A stretch of 64,000 bases of DNA, from positions 49,657,529 to 49,721,528 of the forward strand of contig JAPWDM010000006.1 of NCBI GenBank assembly GCA_035578155.1. Reading direction: 5' to 3'. Shown piece by piece: positions 1-11,471 of the stretch. A model generated the notes under the pieces. The model was given only the letters and a program-made list of their open reading frames with translations, did no database searches and was not told the DNA's origin. This DNA is from Brachynemurus nebulosus (Eukaryota > Arthropoda > Insecta > Neuroptera > Myrmeleontidae). How positions within the stretch are numbered: position 1 is the first letter of the stretch; each line of letters begins with the position of its first letter. Position numbers and translations under genes: made by a program.

Positions 1-748
1 TTGATTATAATCACATAGGCGTTAAATCTAGGTGCAAAATACTGTTGAGAATTATTTAACAATATAATAGTTTAATAGCTAACTAACTAACTAACTGTAC
101 AACTTTTATTGAATTTCAGCAATAAAGACGATTAAAAATTGTGAATTGTTATCAGTGAATATTAGCAATAAAACCACGTCGTAGTTAGGTTATAGAAAAT
201 TGTTAAAACTCTTCCTACATATATTGAAAATTATATTTATCTATAAAAATAGTTAAATTGCAAAATATATATATATATAAAAATCAGATTAATAGTGAAA
301 GTGCTGAAACATCATAAGAATTTAAATTAAATGTAATTGGAAACACTGGCAAGAAATTGTAATCTAGATTCCTCGGAGTATTCTTGATCCAGTATCATCA
401 TCAACTGGAAGCAAGAACAAGTAAAAGTGCGTCCTTGGCGATAGTTAATTAATTGTGGGAAACTATTTTAAAATTTTCTGATTTATGCAATATGCATGTA
501 TACATTCTTCATTTTTAACTTGTTCTAAAAATTTGCGCGAAAACATTCATACTTTAAATATTAAAGAGGTGTTTTATAATTGAGAAAAAATCTTTATTTT
601 TCTTATAAATAGGCAAAGTAATTGCTAATTCGTCTCTTTGGACTATAAGTAACACGTTAATGGTCACGAACGCTGTATGGCGTCAAGTGAAACCTGATTA
701 ACTGCAACATAATACTGTATCGCGCCGACAATTCCATTTAAAATGTAT
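1..748. other. AT-rich sequence, no feature recognised
   Basis: There are no open frames of note on either strand. A short TAAC repeat (about 80-97) and an (AT) run near 267-279 are the only visible structure. It could be non-coding exon or intron, but nothing supports that. Confidence 0.4.
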
Positions 749-890
749 TACAGTCTGTCACACAAGAGCGGCAGGTGGACTGTTTCAAGAGAAAACTATT
801 AGGAAACTCCACTACTGTACCATTCGTCGAAGAGTACGATAGACTACTACGCTTTGTGCTTGAGACGCCAGTATTACTTTGTATTACAAC

Positions 891-1510
891 CAGGGTTGCC
901 ATCCGTCCCGATTCTGTCGGGACAGTCCCGATTTCGATGGTGAAGTCCCGCGTCCCGACATCATGCTAATTATGTCCCGATTTTTTAAATTACCGGCAAA
1001 AAAAGGAAAAATAGTAAAAAAGTACTTTTATAATTAAAATAGTTGTTATGTAGGTAATTATGCCGCTATTTTTTATTTCAAATGATCAGGAAGGGACAAT
1101 AACAAACTAGTACTAGTTGACCTGACAGTTATTTTTAATTTACAAATATTTAACAAAGACATCGATAGGGAGTCTGTAAATTTTTTCCAAATACTTACAC
1201 TCTTATACATGGCCGTAAAAAAATCTTTTCAAAAAAATTTTTTAAATACCATGAACAAATTGAAAATATTCATATCTAACAATAGTGAAATATTTTACGA
1301 ACACATTTAGGATTTTTTTCTACAGAAGATTATAGTCATCCCTTAATTCATCAATAAATATAAAAATGATACAGAATTATTAACAGCGGCTCGTAGTAAT
1401 AACAAATATACATGGAAAAATAAATAAATATACAAGTATATCACAAAACTGACTTTTTATTTTTCCCTTAGATTGTCCCGATTTGATTTTGTTCAAAGGT
1501 GGCAACCCTG
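891..1510. mobile_element. hAT-type MITE nested in the Tc1-like element
   Basis: The ends are inverted (CAGGGTTGCCA at 891; TGGCAACCCTG ending at 1510). A perfect 8-bp direct repeat ATTACAAC flanks it (883-890 and 1511-1518). An 8-bp duplication with CAGGG-type termini is diagnostic of the hAT superfamily. Subterminal GTCCCGA and TCGGGAC motifs recur near both ends and could be transposase binding sites. No transposase is present. It landed after the Tc1-like element, so it is the younger of the two. Confidence 0.92.
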
Positions 1511-1512
1511 AT

Positions 1513-2141
1513 TACAACATTTCCAAAATTAGTCTGTCAGATGCAAAATGTTTTGAGGCAATGTTCTTGTGTATTCACAGTAAAGGACTTAAAATGACTT
1601 ATAAAACTGCTGCTAAATATACGCACAAGTCAGAAGACTTTGTATGGAAGTGGGTGTTGCGATATAATGGTCAGAAAGGCGTCAAAAATTTTCCCAAGAA
1701 AGAAAAAACGCGAGGGTCTTTGGAAAAGAAGATAAAACCATTTTCAAGTTATTTCAACGAAAACCCTTTTTAACACTGCAACAAGGGCAAAAGTTATTGG
1801 ATAAAAAGGAAGTTAATTTTAGCATAACGACTCTGATTAGGTGACTAAACGAAGCAAATATTTCTTGGCGTAATACGATGCTGAAATCTTTCCTCAAATC
1901 GGAGCATGTCAAACGGTGACGCTTGTGGGCTATGCAATATTTAGATCGTGATTGGAGTAATGTAATATTTACTGACGAAGCATGTTTTTACACACGGGTT
2001 CCTGCGAAATATACTTGGTCTTTTATTAAAGCAGGTGTGCCGCCATATCCGAGCTCTCTGGCGGTCGTTACCGCAACAAATGCGAAAAATCTTATAAAAA
2101 GTAGGTATGTCAAAACGGTGCCCACAAATTCTAGACAATAA
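1513..2141 (+). pseudogene. Tc1-like transposase remnant
   Basis: The first block (to 1773) resembles the N-terminal helix-turn-helix of Tc1-type transposases, with hydrophobic spacing and a VWKWVLRYNGQKGVKNF segment. A second block from 1923 contains DRDWSNVIFTDEACF, which matches the motif around the second catalytic Asp of the DDE domain (the usual family pattern is W..V.FSDE..F). Between the blocks the reading frame has stops, including two TGA codons in the frame that continues into the second block. After about residue 70 of the second block the coding sequence ends at a stop, and the region carrying the third acidic residue is missing. The hAT MITE also cut off whatever lay upstream of 1511. 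It cannot make an active enzyme. Confidence 0.85.
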
Positions 2142-2273
2142 TGAAGTTTGGACAACTTACTAACTAAATGCGTAATAGTGCTTTTAGTGTACTTTAAATC
2201 GATTTATTCATTTCTGAAAAATGATAATTTTTCTTTTAAATATGGAGACGACGCTCTTGTGTGACAGACTGTA

Positions 2274-5200
2274 GTTACCAAAATAGTGTACTACTTAGGC
2301 GTTCCGTGATTATAGCTTTGAACCATGCAGGTGTTAAATTTGAGTTAATTTTCATTGTTATCTTTGATTACAAAAGGATGGCCGATCGAAGTATTAGAGA
2401 ATCTGACCTCATAACTCATTTCACAGCACGTGACTGATAGCTAATTTTTTTTTTAGGATCAATTAGCATAATGATGTGTTGTTGTTTTTCTATTATATTA
2501 TAAATATTTATTAAAAAAATTTTTCGTTTGGTTTTTCCTTGATACTGTCAAATACCACATTAAAATTCTGAAAATGTCCAAGTTACTTCCGTATGAAAGA
2601 CAATTATAATCAAAATTCGTTTTAAGTATTGAACCTAAATTTGCATAGTAAAAATATTTGGTTTAATAAAATATGGTTTTGCGGACAATTTCGCATTATA
2701 TCGGAAATCTTTCCATGAGTAATTACAAGTGACATTGAAATACATACCTATAATCTACTTTCTTTCTTGTTCCCAGCGTTACCACCATTGCCATTATTTA
2801 TATATAAAAATAAGTAAATTCTATATCTTTCTAAATTCCAACTCTATTCAACTTTTGTTCTTAAATTTAAACTGAGACGCCTCTGAATTTACGAAAGCCA
2901 CTGCTAGTAGAGAGGTACTCGCTTATAATATGCATGCATATCGTTCAAAGTAGGCTTTACATTTAAAGTGTCTACTGATATTATTTTATGGTTACTTGAA
3001 TCTTAAAACAGTGAAAAAGTGAAAGTAATAAAATTTAATTCTTTTTATATATTTGAGATTAAACCTTAATATTGTAATTTTATAGTGTTCATTTATTATT
3101 AGTATTATTACAACTTTTTTATGATTCGTTTTGTATTCAAATTTTATTGTAAATAAATATTATCGGTACTTACGTACTTACATAAGAAGTGTTTGTGCAA
3201 TTATTGCCCTATATATAATATTAATATTAATGAAAATTATGTTTAAGAGTTTTGGAGTTTTAGGTCATCAAAGGATAAAAATAAATAAAAAAAAAGTTAT
3301 TTAAAATTGGCGCGCAACCGGTTTCATGTCCATTTAGTACACATCTTCAAGCGCGAATTGAATATTTAGAAGTAATAATTTTGAAAATAATAAAACAATT
3401 TTGTGACTAAAAGTAAGTATCACATATTAGGACAACTGATTAAGATTGAATAAAAATAAACATTTCTAAGTTTGCTCATTTTTAGAATGTTGTAGTACAA
3501 TAACGAAATCCTTACAAATTCGTTATGCTTGTCATCGCATTAGGCGATCTATCCACACTTGACCACTTTGAAATAATCACTGGCGGACCTTACGCAATGT
3601 AATAGACAATGTCGTTTTTTTTTAAACTGTTATATTGATCTTAACTCATATCGAATGTTAACGGTTGTATCCTTTTCTACAGTAACATTAAAACGGCTCG
3701 AGTGGCAGTGGCGGCTCGTCCGTAAGGTCTATGGCGCTGCAAGGATTTCTGAAACCAAAACTCTATTTTTTTAGAACTTTTGTCTGTTTGGGTTTTGTTC
3801 AGAGGTGACGGAAAAATCACTAATCATTGGCTAAAACCGAAGATATAGCTAATAAAATCACGGCCAAGGTCCGGTGTTTGCTCGGGCAAGCCATTTGCTC
3901 ATCAAGTGAATTTTAAAGAGACATCGATAATTTCTGGTATGTGTCATGACCTTCTCAAGAAAATATTTTTTTTTGCCTGTCAGCTTTATTTTAGAGGGAA
4001 AACTCGTAATTCTTTTGCTCTTTCATTTCCCGCGAAATCGAGATCAAAATGATTTTATAATACTTTCTCAGTCATAATTTCTTTTGAATATCATTTCAGA
4101 AGTATTATTACATGGTTTAAGCCAATAAAAAAGGACATTTTTTTTATCAAAGTGATGTAACCTAGCTGTTAATAAAATTTACATGGACTTGATGCATCAT
4201 ATAACTTCTGTACAAAAATGTTCAATTAGAACTCTTTTATTAAATGGGTGTAGCAAGCTTTGTTGTCACAAACATGTGTGTTTCTAGTTTTAGAAACGCC
4301 AACAGAACTATGCTAAATATTGCAAATAATAAATAATCACCAACACCAAACGGTCAACATTAGAAAGAGTTGGCAAATGAATATTGTATCGTTAAGAATA
4401 AAAGTGTTTCATTTGTACAAGTGACTAGCAAAAGAGTGAAACATAAGAAAGAAAAATATTCAAAAAAATAAATAGTAAGACAAAGAGAGGGAAAAATGAT
4501 AGATCTATTCACGTACACAATACATGTATGTTTTCTACATATGTATACGTTTGTTTTTTGTCACGGTGATAGCTTTGGCGCAGTGACGCAAACGGAAATG
4601 GCTGAACGGTTGGTCTGTTGACGATTTATAGGTGAGATGAGACGACATTTGGCAGAAGAAAAGGAGGAGAAATTGAGGATAAATATAGGTATACATATGA
4701 ACATGTATGTATCTACATATACATGTGGTAATTGTGCCAATGTGTGACGGGCATTAATGTGACATCTGAAAAAGAAAAGAAACATATACGTGGTTGATAT
4801 GAAAGGAGAGGTGCATACGATGCGCGACGTCCAAATCGTATGAATGATTCAAACAGCGTATATGTTCGTATATTGTAATATTAAATTTATATTATAAAAA
4901 GTTCGTTTATAATTTTGCGAATGTAATATATTGGAATAATTTTAATGTTACGTATACATATATGCGTATATGTTAAGCTTTATGCTTTTAATTGTACGGT
5001 CAAATATACTTACTTTTCCAAATGTTGCCTTACTCAGAAATAAATGATAAATAATCGATACATATTATAACAGATATGTATAAAGCTAGTGTTGTTGGGG
5101 GATAATATAAAATTGTTTCCATATTTTTAATGTCTATGCATTCTAGAATTATGGAATCTTGTTAAGAAGAGGGCTAGTAACCTTCTAACTCGACTGTGTA

Positions 5201-5584
5201 TGAACTTGGAAGCTATATTTTAGCTTTATTAATTTCATTAATTTCATTATTTTTTTTTTATCTCTAAAAACGAAAAAAAGAAACATCAGCATTACAAGTA
5301 ATTTAGGCATTTCCAACCAGCCAAGACGTTAGTTAATCGAAACAAATCTCAAAGGCAGGTCCGTGGAGAGAAATAGCGAGGCCCAGCAACAAAGTACATT
5401 TGTTTAAAAAAAAAAAGTAATGAGCAAAAAAGCTCCTTTTACTATTTCCTGAATCCTTACCGACCACTACGGGCTCCATTTCTAGCCCGGGCCCTGAGGC
5501 TGGAATTTCGGCTACCCCACCCTCCCGAAGGACAAAATTTCGCACCCTCGTGCGAAATTCAGTGTTTTCTTACGAAAATAAGCC
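2274..5584. other. AT-rich intergenic/intronic stretch
   Basis: No gene is recognisable. Minor items are CACTGGCGG at 3579 facing CAGTGGCGG at 3707 (a possible eroded hAT end pair, too short to call), and a GC-richer patch at 5465-5550 with CCCGGGCCC that has no supported coding frame. Confidence 0.4.
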
Positions 5585-5760
5585 TTATTTGACTATCCAA
5601 ATTTTTGTTTATCTGAACCACCCTCATTCTCAGAATAAGACTAGCGAATTTCCGGAATTAAAATGTAGCTACAACAACCGCGGTTATGACGAAACTTAAG
5701 CCTGGAAATATGACAGAAATTTATTTTAAGTTTTATATAAACTGGTTTCCGAAAAAAATT
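5585..5760 (+). repeat. Dispersed module, copy 1 of 3
   Basis: The block TAGCGAATTTCCGGAAT...(T)ATGACAGAAATTT recurs, diverged, at about 35470-35560 and 54860-54935. The shared order is: a 'GAATTxxAGCT-ACA' segment, a 'TCATGACG/TTATGACG' segment, a 'CCTGGA/CCGGGA' segment, then 'ATGACAGAAATTT'. The 54 kb copy lies inside a transposon with defined ends, so this copy is probably an eroded relative of that element. Confidence 0.55.
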
Positions 5761-6080
5761 AAAAAACTAATTTCTTGCTCCAAAGATATTTTGAAATTTT
5801 TGTTACACCATCGTAGAAAAGGGAAAAGGACACATATAATAGATTTTTGAACCACTATTCTATCCAACTGTCTTCCCAGAAATACTGCAAAATTTAATAT
5901 GCTATGCAGGATGCTGTGACAGTGATATTATGTAATTAAATGTTTTGCAAATTTTGAACAGTTTAACAGTTTAAAACATGGTAAGTAAAATCTTGATTCT
6001 TTTTCAATCGATGTTTTTTTTACTATCCTCAACAAAATAATTCCTTTGTCAAAATATTAAAACAAAAATTAATTCTTATA

Positions 6081-6320
6081 ACGTAAAAGCCCCCATTATG
6101 GAACGGCATCTAATACTGGAACAGTTTTAACATTTACGTATTTATTTTTTTAATTAAGTAAGGAAACATTAAATGCGAGGTGAATTTAAATTGAAAAACA
6201 AGCATTCTATTAATAATAATTTTTGTTATCAGACGTTTCTTTCAGAAATAACTTCATTAATATGTAAATGTCAAAACTGTTCCAGTATTAGATACCGTTC
6301 CATAATGGGGGCTTTTACGT
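6081..6320. mobile_element. MITE with 56-bp terminal inverted repeats
   Basis: The left end starts ACGTAAAAGCCCCCATTATG and the right end is its complement, with arms matching over about 56 bp and only two or three differences. TA borders both sides (6079-6080 and 6321-6322), fitting a Tc1/mariner-type TA target. The 240-bp length and lack of any coding sequence make it non-autonomous. The interior has a second, more diverged copy at about 63143-63310. Confidence 0.88.
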
Positions 6321-6322
6321 TA

Positions 6323-8122
6323 ATTATTATATAACAATTATTGTATTATCATAAAGAATCATAGGTGGTTTAGAAAAAAATGTTGTGAGCAGTATTAATC
6401 AGGTTATATGGGACCGATAGAAATCAAAACATTTCTAGGCTAAATTGCACCTGGCAAGCGACGCTACACAAATGCCCTGTCTATTTTTTTCCGTTTAAAA
6501 TATCCATTTCCGTTTTTCACCTTATTCAGAAAACACACTGGAACGTCCATACGATACGAACGTCCATCTATTAGAACAATTTTATTTTTACAAATAAATA
6601 AAAAAAAAATAGCATTAATTTTTTGACACAGATGAACGCACACCTGACAGATTTAAAACACGACAAATACGACGGAATCTAACATAAAATCACGGGCCAT
6701 GTGTATACGTGAAGCATAAAGAATATTAATTGATACACGCATATTAATTTTCACACATGTGAAAATGTATTTATAGTTTGAAAATTTTGTCAGATAATTC
6801 AGTTTCTTGCGGTTGCTTGTTCCATTCACAAAACAAACTCATCCACACTCACCTTGTCAGTCCATCCAAGCAAACACACTGGAATTTCTAATTCTTGGCT
6901 ACTATTACAAAAAAAAATGAAATAAAAATAATCACATTTCTACAACGCATAGTTTCTTTCTTCATTGAGAAATATAAATTTTTTATAACGAAATTTTTAT
7001 TATGTTATTAAAGCGAAAAAATATTTATTTTTATAAATTTTTTTGAACGGAATATATTTATAATTTTTTTTTTACATTCTTAATAAAAAAAAAAAGAAAA
7101 ATTAGGTCGTTTATAGGACGAATGCGATATTATTGTGAAGAATATATTATGTTAACAACAAAATATATTAAATGTTGTTGTGTAAATAAGTTTTTATTTA
7201 AGTTTTATACATATAAGTTTTTATTCTATATTTTTCTTTAAATAATTATGTGAAAAATTACGCCTAAATAGTAAAAAAATTTTCACATTGCTTGACAAAA
7301 ACACGAATAATTTTAGTAATTATACCTGGTAGGTACATAATTCAAAAACAAATGCTTTTATTTTATTTATTCCGTTTGTAATAACTTGGAGTTACCATAA
7401 ACACATATAACTTTAGACTCAAATTTCAATAAAATGAAGATCAAATTAATTAGTTACATTTAACTCCTTTAATGAAATCAATTGATAAAAATCTTTGATT
7501 TGATTCATAAATAAATTTTCCAAAACCTTAGATTGAGTCAAAAAAAAATAAAAAATAAAAAAAATAAAAAAATAATGATAATTATAATAAGAGGTTTCGA
7601 TGTCAACGATTTGCTAACTTTACTAGCCCACATTTCTCAGTGAAATATGAAAAATACAGTAAAATTGTTAGATATTCCACAACTGTTGATACTTTGTTAT
7701 TAATTTCAAATGATATTTAACAACTAAAAGTAATTGACTTCAAATTTTTGACAAGTTTTCCAATTACTATATAAGTATTAATGTTAAAATGTAAAAATGC
7801 TTTTGCCGTTTGTACTAGGCGTCCGTTGGTAATGTTAGGAATTTTTAAAGTAACCTAACTTTACCGAATCTGTGGTAACCATTACTTAACCGAATTATTC
7901 GATTAGGCTCGAATAAATAAATTTGAATTTATTTCATATGATAACATTAACCACCTAAGTTTTATAGCTTCTTAAATATCAAGCAAATAAGTTAGCAGTG
8001 TTTGTACATTTTTTGAAAACAGGAACGTACCATTTAAACTGAAAAAATCTAATGATTTAAATGGTTGCTGTTTTTATATTATAAGCCATTAAATTTTTTT
8101 TAACAGAATGGTAAAGTTATAG
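6323..8122. other. AT-rich stretch, no feature recognised
   Basis: This is very AT-rich, with A- and T-runs (for example 7540-7575) and no credible reading frame. A SCNGTTTGxACTAGG-like fragment near 7806 and a TAACCTAACTTTACCG patch near 7850 are not assignable. Confidence 0.4.
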
Positions 8123-8126
8123 ATTT

Positions 8127-8556
8127 GGAGGGCACGGGGGAAAAACGATCAGAGTCACAAAAAGTAAAAAATGCCAAAATCCATGCAGTTTATGTTGGCA
8201 GTATGCAGAATATTGACCCCGTGTTAACATTACACGTAAAAATCGAACACTGTCCGTGATATGCAGGGGAAGAACCAAATTTTTTTGCTGAAAAATGCGC
8301 ATATAATACATAATTCGATGTCAAATTTCCCGAAAACGGCTAACTGTCTATTTTCTGCTGGCATGGCGTTTTCTAGCTTACTATATTAGCAATAACCATC
8401 GAAAGTTTGAACCTGATCCTATGCGTGGTTTTCTGGCAAAAAATTTTTATGTTGAAAAATGCGCATATAATACATGATTCACACTTTAAAGTTTAAAAAC
8501 GCTCCCCTAAAAAATTTACTTTTTGTGACTCCGATCGTTTTTCCCCTGTACCCTTC
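8127..8556. mobile_element. MITE with 4-bp target duplication
   Basis: The termini are inverted over about 42 bp (left from GGAGGGCACGGGGGAAAAAC, right the complement of GAAGGGTACAGGGGAAAAAC, continuing through CGATCRGAGTCACAAAAAGTAAA). ATTT lies on both sides (8123-8126 and 8557-8560), which could be a 4-bp duplication or chance in AT-rich DNA. Two internal direct repeats contain GAAAAATGCGCATATAATAC (about 8290 and 8453). There is no coding sequence and the superfamily is not assigned. Confidence 0.75.
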
Positions 8557-8631
8557 ATTTGTTAAATTCAATAGTTAAAGTTAGGGGGTTTTACGGTAGT
8601 CCATTAGTAGTAGGTTTTGGAGAGTTCTAAG

Positions 8632-8648
8632 CCCTCCTCCCTCCTCCC
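8632..8648 (-). repeat. Subterminal G-rich tract, left tip
   Basis: The minus strand reads GGGAGGAGGGAGGAGGG, 26 bp inside the left end. The same sequence lies at 16394-16410 on the plus strand. At both tips the G-rich strand is therefore the one whose 3' end is the element terminus. It could fold as a G-quadruplex using GG/GGG runs; that is inference. Confidence 0.7.
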
Positions 8649-8691
8649 GATTTTTAACGACTGTTAGAGGAGATAGGTAAGCTATGTCGTC

Positions 8692-8930
8692 TAGATGGCA
8701 TTGCTAGTCTGAACCACCGCGAACTCTGTACCTTGATTCAAAATTCCATGAAAAGATGGCGTTGCTAGTCGGAACCACTGTGAACTCTGTACCTTGATTC
8801 AAAATTCCATTAAAAGATGGCGTTGCTAGTCGGAACCACCGCGAATTCTGTACCTAGATTCAAAATTCCATGAAAAGATGGCGTTGCTAGTCTGAACCAC
8901 TGCGAACTGTGTATCATGATTCATAATTTT
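8692..8930. repeat. 61-bp tandem repeat, about 4 copies, left arm
   Basis: The TTGCTAGTC core recurs at 8701, 8762, 8823 and 8884, giving a period of exactly 61 bp. Each unit has GATGGCRTTGCTAGTCKGAA followed by CCACYGYGAAYTSTGTA and, in the first three, TTCAAAATTCCAT. Such subterminal iterations could be binding sites for a replication or integration protein. Confidence 0.9.
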
Positions 8931-9289
8931 ATCATATTTTTATCTGAAAATAGGTTTATACAGGTTTTCCTCTAAATAAAAACACATTTTTTTTTAATTT
9001 TTAATTTTTATTTTTTTTTATTAAATAAATACACATTTTTTTATTTTTAATTTTTTTAATTTTTTTAATTTTGCTTATTTTAATAAATTTATTTAAAAGA
9101 AATATTTTACAATAAAAATGTTTAAATGTTATTACGATAATATTTGTATATGGATATGACATTTTCCATGGCGCAAGTTGCTCCGGCATGATGGCCGCAT
9201 CGAGGGCTAGTGTATGTTGATGTTATGATTCTCAACTTGGGACAAATTGTTATTTCTTCAAAGTTCATAATGAGCGCTGACGGTAGTAG

Positions 9290-9634
9290 TCATTTCAAAT
9301 ACCGCACTTTTTCTTCTCCTTTCGTATAAATGATTTGAGTTCCGTGCAGATTGTTTATTAAAATGTATTGTAGTTCCTCGTATTCAATATGTCCGTCCAT
9401 CCAGGAGAACCCATGATGTTTTTTCCGTAACCAGCGAGCTGTGCGTTGATCTTTTTGACTTAATCCACAAAACGGTATTGGTGATTTGAAAATATAGTGT
9501 TGTAGTATATAATCTTCACCACAATTTTCTTCGGAAGAATCGAATTTCAACACAGCCAATTCCTTTATGTAGAATTTCCCATTTGTTGAATTTGGAAATC
9601 CTTGGAAGTCAACAATTGCTGTGTCGGTCTTCAT
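9290..9634 (-). CDS. 114-aa protein of unknown function (left copy)
   Basis: I cannot assign a biochemical function. The protein begins MKTDTAIVDFQGF, has an acidic middle (DSSEENCGEDY), then a hydrophobic FKSPIPF segment and a WLRKKHHGFSWMDGHIEYEE block. The spacing of DFQGF...KELAVL and W-L-x(3)-HHGF-x-W-x-D-G recalls, from memory only, small uncharacterised proteins found repeatedly in arthropod and cnidarian genomes. The early Asp in a beta-strand-like context would also suit an RNase H-like nuclease fold, but that is a guess. There is no signal peptide or membrane segment. The start is the first ATG, about 45 nt downstream of the expected initiator, with a TATA box at 9707-9713 and AATAAA at 9088-9093 on the same strand. 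It is identical in protein sequence to the copy at 15406-15750. Confidence 0.85.
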   Translation of the reverse strand: MKTDTAIVDFQGFPNSTNGKFYIKELAVLKFDSSEENCGEDYILQHYIFKSPIPFCGLSQKDQRTARWLRKKHHGFSWMDGHIEYEELQYILINNLHGTQIIYTKGEEKVRYLK

Positions 9635-9706
9635 TGTACGATGTCTAGAGTCAAACTGTTCAGCTTAGAATTCAGTAACTAATGTTTTATTTAAAATAAA
9701 ACTAGT

Positions 9707-9713
9707 TTTTATA
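9707..9713 (-). promoter_or_regulatory. TATA box of the left 114-aa gene
   Basis: TATAAAA lies on the minus strand, about 73 nt before the ATG. It is the exact mirror of the box at 15327-15333. A weak initiator-like TTAGTT follows about 33 nt downstream. Confidence 0.6.
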
Positions 9714-11471
9714 GGTGTGAGCTTGTTTAAATAAGTCGTGTGTATGTATGTTTTACTGACGTCATTAACAGATATATTGCTACTAATACTACGAACGAAA
9801 ATTTCAGTCTAATATGTAAAAATAAAAATTATGTTATAATTTGCTTTATTTTAAGTACAAGCATTACTCGAATATTATAATTCGATATAAAATTCACATA
9901 ATTGTGTATGTATATTTGCTATTATGAACCTTATGTAACTTAAATAAAAACGACTATTTATAGAAATAAAGTTAGTTTTTATCCATATGCAGATTTTTTG
10001 CTAGCAAAAGTAGTAAGTTTTAAAACTATTATCAATGTTATAAAAAATTAATTTTGAAATTAAAGGTACACGCTATAGAAAGTTCACGCTATAGCGTATT
10101 AATTTATATTTTATAAAAAAATAATTTCTTAACTATGTAAGTATATGTAATATTATTTATGTGTATTTTTAACGATACAAAGTTATAATCTAATCACATA
10201 TAGCAAACTGCTGACGAAGTGCATTTCACACGTTACCGTATCGTATATATCTCATATGTATATACATCTCAAATGTAGCAAGTGTACCTACTTGTTTAAA
10301 TTTTTATAAACGAAATTTATACCAAAATGAAAATTTGATTGTAAAAAATAGGAAATTCTATCAATATTAGAAAATTTATTTTCAAGAATAGTATTATTGA
10401 TACTAAAAATTTATTTCGAAAAAGAACCTACATATTCATTTAACGTAAAATGTTTAGTCACCGATTATGTACTAGATTACAATTAAAACGATTTTTTTCT
10501 GTGTAATAAAACTAGCATATTTTTTATAAACTGAGCACTCAAAATTGATAGGAAAATTCTGGTTTCCTAGATAGTTATGTTAAGATACGCTTTTTAGGAT
10601 TAAAAAATTAATGTTGTGTTAACCTTTCGACTCCTAAATAAAAGCATTTATACAGTTTAAAACATTTTTTAATAAAAAAATCGATAGTTTTAGACAATTT
10701 TAACAATACCCATATATACCCATATGATGAAAATTGTAACTTGGATTGTGTATTACCCATGTCTGCTTTTAAACTATTTGCAGTCTAATTTTATAAAAAC
10801 ACCTAAAAATTATCTGTTACTATATGTAAATAATAAAAATTATTATATATATAAATATTCTAAGCAAACGATTTGAAAATTATGTTTAATGCAAAAAAAC
10901 GTAACATTCCTTTATGCAATTTAATACTTTAGAATACATAAATACGCATACAGGGTGGAAAGTAAAATAATTGTCCTCGTCTTTCAAGAGCGGATAAAAA
11001 CTTTAATTTGGGGTACGAAATTTTATTTATTCTTTTTTCCACAGTTAAGCTGCATTCAATTAATTAACCCTTTCCTGCACAGCAGTTTTAGATCATTATT
11101 GTTCGACGATACTTTATTTTTAACAAATCATTAATAATATAGGTAAAATACTTATTGGTAAGAATTACAAAGCTTACACATATGTTCTATCGCACCAGAA
11201 TGTTAATAGGACAATGCAATTTAATTGCCTATATTCAGGAGCAAGTAAAAAACATTACCTATTTTAATAGCTCAGAAAATACACATTACATAGTTCGTTG
11301 TAAGAACAATCATTTCCGTGATCTTTTTTAACGAATTGTTTAAGGACTGTGGTATGTAAGAAATAATAACACGCACATTATTTTAAAATATTTTATTAAA
11401 TAATTAACATACAGCTATTGGAAAAAATACAAAGATATTTTTAACAGCTTATTAAATGTTGATAGCTTATT

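Larger units (their letters stand above)
751..2271 (+). mobile_element. Decayed Tc1/mariner-like transposon
   Basis: The ends are perfect inverted repeats of at least 20 bp (751-770 CAGTCTGTCACACAAGAGCG; its complement ends at 2271). Each end is bordered by TA (749-750 and 2272-2273), the insertion signature of the IS630-Tc1-mariner superfamily. The CAGT start also fits Tc1. Inside is a broken transposase (1513-2141). The element was itself hit by a hAT MITE at 891-1510, so without that insert and one 8-bp duplication it is about 890 bp. It is non-autonomous now. Confidence 0.9.

Noticed and set aside
3579..3722. hAT element with CACTGGCGG/CAGTGGCGG ends
   Set aside because: The orientation is that of outward-facing ends, the match is short and there is no 8-bp duplication.
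8692..8930. CRISPR-like array (61-bp periodic repeats)
   Set aside because: The units are contiguous tandem repeats without unique spacers, in a eukaryotic mobile element.
9001..9189. 62-codon frame (minus) and its mirror at 15851-16039
   Set aside because: The second half is Lys/Ile low complexity from A-runs, one of which differs in length between the arms. It overlaps the 3' region of the 114-aa gene and has no motif.
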